A stretch of DNA of 9,592 nucleotides, from contig JAHHUI010000055.1 in NCBI GenBank assembly GCA_020024055.1, positions 1-9,592 on the forward strand, written 5' to 3'. Under the pieces are notes generated by a model. It was given only the letters and a program-made list of their open reading frames with translations, did not search any database and had not been told where the DNA came from. Source of the DNA: Spirochaetaceae bacterium. Lineage in GTDB: Bacteria; Spirochaetota; Spirochaetia; WRBN01. The position numbers and the translations under genes are program-made. This document shows, one piece after another, positions 6,717 through 9,592 of this stretch. Every line of letters begins with the position of its first letter. The first letter of the stretch is position 1.

Positions 6717-8550
6717 CTGGCATTTATCGAGCATCATGTGGTGGTGGGCAATTCATTGATTGGTTATAAAGAACAGATCAATCGTAATACCTCCGAATAT
6801 GCCCTTTATATTTCAAACAACTTTACACAAATTCAAGAGATTTTCGCTCAAATTAACAATATTTCTGATATGACGGGAGAGCAGGCAAAAAAGAGTCATG
6901 AATTATATGAAAGCATTAAAAAAGACTTATATTCTGCATCCTTAGAATTAGCGAATATATTTTTGCTGATTTTCACCAGAAAATATTAAAAGAAGCAAAA
7001 AAGAAAAATTCCACTATCCGCCTGAATGACCCCTTTGTGCAAAATAATGAAGGCTTTACACAGTGGTTTAATCCTTTTCATTATTGGCTGATTTTCCCCG
7101 AATTTGGGATTCTGCCGCAAAGAAATTTAAGGGCTTTGACCTGGTGATCGGTAATCCACCTTGGGACAAAAAGTAAAATTTGAAGAACCTGCCTTTTTTG
7201 CACAATATCATGCAGACTACCGCAGATTAAATGACACAGAGAAAAATCCGTGCGTCAGCGTGTACTAAATTTGCCCGGCATACAAGAAAGTTATGATTTA
7301 ACTCAAAGTTTTATCGATAACCAGAGAGCATTTTTACCTTCACTATTTCAATTGGCGCATGGCAGCGGCGGAGAATCAAAATCTGTTCCGTTACTTTATT
7401 GAGTGCAATCTGTCTCTCTTAGCCCCTGAAGGCTTATTATACTATTTAACCCCTTCTGCATGGAGCTATGAACAAAGCTCAACCAAATTACGCAGCTATA
7501 TTTGGCAAAATTATCATACTTATTATATTATTCAATTTGAAAATAAAGGGATTTTTCAGAATATTCATGATCAATATAAATTTGCCTGTTTTATGCTGAG
7601 TCAAGATACAAAACAGCAAGAGTTTATCCCTGTCCTCTTTTTGCGGCATGATGAATTTATACTCCAGCGTCTATGGTATAAGGGCTTGGAAAAATTAACC
7701 CTGGCCTATCCAACTGAGTTAATTCGTAATACAGAAGGGCAAATTTTGTTGGAATTGAAAAGTACCACAGATCTACAGCTTTTAGATAAAATTAAGAGCT
7801 CCTTTACTCAAAACAAAATTGACTCAGACTTACATTGATTTTGTCAGAGATTTTGATATGACTAATGATGTGGCGAAACATTTCGGTGAGTATTTTTTTG
7901 ACAGCCCTGCAGGATTAGAAAACCCATGTTAATTAGTTGAGGCAAAATACTTTTATCAGTTTAATCATTATCCGCGGTTTTATGATGCTGTGCAAATCCG
8001 TGAATATCCCAAATTAAAAAATCGTATCCAGAAATTAGGCTATTGTGATGTAGATTATCCACGCTTAGCTTGGAGAGAATTGCTCACAATACCAATGAAA
8101 GAACAGCTATTTTCTGTTGATATATATGACAAAAGTTATTGTTGATACTCTGCCATTTCCCCAGTCCTCTCATGAAGAACTTTTATCCTCACCCTTGTAC
8201 CGCAAAGTGATCCATCTGTCTACTCTGCTTTCTTTAGGATATGTCTACAAAACTTCCCAAGAAACAGACATGAATTTTCTCAAAGGATTTTTATTAGAAC
8301 AGGGATTTTATGCCAATCGAGAACAACTGGATAAGACTATTCCTCACAGACAGCAGACAAACGCTGGCAGCTGCAAGCTCAATTAGATATTTTGGCGGCA
8401 CGTGATATTTATGGCCTGAGCTTGGAAGAAATGCGCTATATTATTCCTAATTATTTTCCGCAATGGGAAAAGACACATGCTTTCTTTCCACGTCAATCTT
8501 ATCTATGCCTTATGGGATGAAATGAAATAATTCCACTTCATAGTATATCT

Positions 8551-8907
8551 TCACGCCCTGAAATAGAGATATGTAGCCAAAAGGGTGAGCAAATGGATCA
8601 TCTGGTCAAATCCGATGACGATAAAAAAGTTGTGTACGTCTCCCTTGGTCCATAAGCGGCTTGTTATCCTAGAGGTTGCCCAGTCTGTACACCAATGTGC
8701 CCCGCCATTCGCTAAAGCCCATATACTTCCGTTTAAAAGCCCTAATTGAAAACACATCAGAAAAAGCATGGCTGTGTATGTAGCCACATGAGCGGTTAAA
8801 TATTTATTCGATTTACTTTTGTTGCGTGATTGTTTCAGAGTCTGCAAAATAAAATCAGCCACCCAGTGCAGCAGCATCACCATGGCTACTTCATAAAAAG
8901 AGAGCAT
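8551..8907 (-). CDS. DUF3307-like small membrane protein
   Basis: Predicted 118-residue inner-membrane protein with three or four hydrophobic segments (about 5-23, 43-69 and 93-116). It carries the DUF3307 residue pattern: LLHWVADFILQ (12-22), NKSKS (29-33), TAHVATYT (38-45), then GGAHWCTDWATSRITSRLW (68-86), with HNFF (92-95) and IGFDQMIH (98-105). The His and Asp pairs are all retained, so it looks functional. GAGGA lies 9 nt before the ATG at 8907. It starts 26 nt after the stop of the outer-membrane protein gene on the same strand, and they may be cotranscribed. It ends 30 nt from the R-M pseudogene, tail to tail. The biochemical function is not known; from my knowledge of the family, members often occur near phage or other accessory genes. 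Confidence 0.75.
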   Translation of the reverse strand: MLSFYEVAMVMLLHWVADFILQTLKQSRNKSKSNKYLTAHVATYTAMLFLMCFQLGLLNGSIWALANGGAHWCTDWATSRITSRLWTKGDVHNFFIVIGFDQMIHLLTLLATYLYFRA

Positions 8908-8916
8908 TGCATACTT

Positions 8917-8921
8917 TCCTC
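8917..8921 (-). promoter_or_regulatory. Ribosome-binding site of the DUF3307-like gene
   Basis: GAGGA on the minus strand lies 9 nt upstream of the ATG at 8907, within the 26-nt gap after the upstream gene's stop. Confidence 0.55.
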
Positions 8922-8933
8922 ATAGTTTTGGGT

Positions 8934-9464
8934 TTAAAACCAAATACGCACGCCGGTACCTGCCTCAAGAGACCAATAAAAAGAATTCGGGCTGATATTC
9001 CAGCCTAGCTGAGGCGCCACGTTGAGAAAAATCTCTACTTTGCTTAAAAATATTTTCAAGCCCATAGGAAATCGAGCATAGGCAATCGGGCTCATATATT
9101 CTATAAAATCATGATGATCGCTAAACAATTCTGAAGGGTTGAAATTCACTGTTGTGCCGATGCCAAAACCCAAAAAGAGCTGCAAAATGCTCATAACATT
9201 CACAGGCAAAACATGCCAGTCCAGATTCACTTTCACCTGCGCATGTGTGGCAGAAAATGAATTGCCGCTCACCTGAAGAATCAAAGGGCGAAATTTCATT
9301 GAGCCAAAAGCCAAATTACCGCCAAAGCCCCATTCCGTGATATTTCTGACATTGCTGGGGTCACTCCAATTCGCATAGGCATTAAATCCAAGCCCAATAT
9401 CTGCAAAAATTTTTGTGGAACAACATGAAAGAACAAGCAAAAAAAATAAAATCTTTTTATTCAT
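8934..9464 (-). CDS. Small outer-membrane beta-barrel-like protein with signal peptide
   Basis: Predicted 176-residue exported protein. The first 21 residues are a signal peptide (MNKKILFFLLVLSCCSTKIF, then Ala) with a likely signal peptidase I cut before Asp22 (FA|DIG). A competing lipobox-like VLSC ends at Cys14, so a lipoprotein is not excluded. The mature part is alternating polar/hydrophobic beta-type sequence: DIGLGFNAYANW (22-33), TEWGFGGNLAFG (43-54), LFLGFGIGTTVNF (96-108), MGLKIFL and VEIFLNVAPQLGW (143-155), ending SLEAGTGVRIWF. A C-terminal aromatic Phe is typical of Bam-assembled barrels. The size and style fit small (about eight-strand) spirochaetal outer-membrane proteins; a relation to DUF3996-type treponemal proteins is possible but unproven. 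The start at 9464 is chosen for its strong AGGAGA six nt upstream and signal peptide; an ATG at 9500 would add 12 residues before it. Confidence 0.75.
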   Translation of the reverse strand: MNKKILFFLLVLSCCSTKIFADIGLGFNAYANWSDPSNVRNITEWGFGGNLAFGSMKFRPLILQVSGNSFSATHAQVKVNLDWHVLPVNVMSILQLFLGFGIGTTVNFNPSELFSDHHDFIEYMSPIAYARFPMGLKIFLSKVEIFLNVAPQLGWNISPNSFYWSLEAGTGVRIWF

Positions 9465-9470
9465 AGACAA

Positions 9471-9476
9471 TCTCCT
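9471..9476 (-). promoter_or_regulatory. Strong ribosome-binding site of the outer-membrane protein gene
   Basis: AGGAGA on the minus strand lies 6 nt upstream of the ATG at 9464. It decides this start over the in-frame ATG at 9500. Confidence 0.8.
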
Positions 9477-9499
9477 AAAAATCATTTCATAAAATTGCA

Positions 9500-9527
9500 A
9501 TTATCAAATTTTTAAGATTAGTCGAAA
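9500..9527 (-). promoter_or_regulatory. Possible promoter of the outer-membrane protein gene
   Basis: On the minus strand GATAAT (9500-9505) is a good -10 hexamer. A weak -35, TTTCGA (9522-9527), lies 16 nt upstream. Transcription would start near 9493, about 29 nt before the ATG. The surrounding 9490-9545 stretch is strongly A/T-rich, so this could be chance. Confidence 0.35.
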
Positions 9528-9542
9528 ACTAATTTTTAATAA

Positions 9543-9583
9543 AATGCCACAAAAAATTTAACAGAGTAAATTTTTGTGGCATT
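9543..9583 (-). terminator. Inverted repeat, probable terminator of a gene beyond the right edge
   Basis: The left arm 9543-9560 (AATGCCACAAAAAATTTA) and right arm 9567-9583 (TAAATTTTTGTGGCATT) are reverse complements except for one extra A in the left arm. The loop is the six bases 9561-9566. The GCCAC/GTGGC part gives a modest GC core at the stem base. On the minus strand the stem is followed by TTATTAAAAATTAG, a partial T-rich run, so a terminator for an upstream minus-strand gene outside the window fits best. An operator or bidirectional terminator remains possible. Confidence 0.45.
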
Positions 9584-9592
9584 ATATCACAC

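Larger units (their letters stand above)
5286..8520 (+). pseudogene. Decayed type IIG (Eco57I-like) restriction-modification enzyme
   Basis: Collinear fragments of one large R-M protein are spread over three frames. Codons 1-117 (from ATG 5286) hold a PD-(D/E)XK-like nuclease: KID (Asp88) and LEAKKLE (Glu109, Lys111). It continues with SGRTIVYGLLSNGKD and a helical region, then the methylase entry SASYYTPESL (YYTPE at 6616-6630), PLAFIEHHVVVGNSLIG (6714-6764) and catalytic FDLVIGNPPWDK (NPPW at 7153-7164). LNLPGIQESYDL, ENQNLFRYFIE, PEGLLYYLTPSAW, YPRLAWREL, VDTLPFPQ and the tail LAARDIYGLSLEEM (about 8389-8430) follow. Frame changes fall near 5637, 6240, 6470, 6710, 6961, 7104, 7170, 7244, 7363, 7815, 8120 and 8350. 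In-frame stops are TGA 5734-5736 and TAA 7930-7932. The SAM-binding DPACGSG block is absent. An intact version would cleave and N6-adenine-methylate DNA; this copy cannot. The family call is by motif order. Confidence 0.9.

Noticed and set aside
7359..7838. A separate 159-residue protein starting at the ATG at 7359
   Set aside because: Its sequence is the continuation of the type IIG methylase after NPPW (ENQNLFRYFIE, PEGLLYYLTPSAW). The ATG is only an internal codon after a frame change.
5286..8520. Sequencing or assembly error as the cause of the frame changes
   Set aside because: Several breaks do fall in short homopolymers. However, the flanking genes contain similar homopolymers without breaks, and the region also has two in-frame nonsense codons and a missing catalytic block. 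Error cannot be fully excluded without reads.
5286..8520. BREX PglX or another multi-gene defence methylase
   Set aside because: No other BREX or DISARM gene is present in the window, and the N-terminal PD-(D/E)XK-like motif fits a single-chain type IIG enzyme better.
8521..8550. Terminator between the R-M pseudogene and the DUF3307-like gene
   Set aside because: Only a 5-bp ATGAA/TTCAT pairing is visible, without a GC core or T-run.
1..9592. tRNA, rRNA, CRISPR array, insertion sequence or attachment-site repeats
   Set aside because: No cloverleaf with a CCA end, no regularly spaced repeat, no transposase motif and no long direct repeat flanking the R-M remnant was seen by eye.

Overview
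The window reads as chromosomal DNA of a moderately AT-rich Gram-negative bacterium, most likely a spirochaete (Treponema-like). Three things point there. The elongation factor G is of the spirochaete/mitochondrial EFG1 type. Two small lipoproteins have the relaxed lipobox ending Phe-Ser-Cys. There is a short beta-barrel-like outer-membrane protein ending in Trp-Phe. The assignment is an inference from protein style, not from a database search.

Region 1 (1-4710, all on the minus strand, read right to left) is a translation-centred gene run: fusA (EF-G), a NYN-nuclease-like protein with two OST-HTH/LOTUS domains, trpS (tryptophanyl-tRNA synthetase), and a lipoprotein cut by the left window edge. 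Spacings are tight: about 50 nt, then 5 nt, then an 8-nt overlap. I see no GC-rich hairpin between them, so an operon is likely. Upstream of fusA, on the same strand, is a small lipoprotein (4765-5187) with a well-formed sigma70-like promoter at 5228-5256.

Region 2 (5286-8520, plus strand) is one long decayed gene, a type IIG (Eco57I-like) restriction-modification enzyme. Its remnants are collinear with the family: PD-(D/E)XK-type nuclease, helical region, methylase entry motif YYTPE, GNSLIG, NPPW, target-recognition region and conserved C-terminal tail. About twelve frame changes, two in-frame stops and at least one deletion break it up. The deletion removes the SAM-binding part of the methylase. 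A run of ten Cs near the 5' end suggests the gene may once have been phase variable.

Region 3 (8551-9592, minus strand) holds an outer-membrane-type protein followed by a small DUF3307-like membrane protein. At the right edge lies an AT-rich inverted repeat that looks like the terminator of a gene outside the window.

I found no tRNA, rRNA, CRISPR array or insertion sequence, and no convincing complete new system. The items most worth a second look are the NYN/LOTUS protein inside a translation operon, the phase-variable-looking tract in the dead R-M gene, and the divergent promoters that seem to share one palindromic -35 box.
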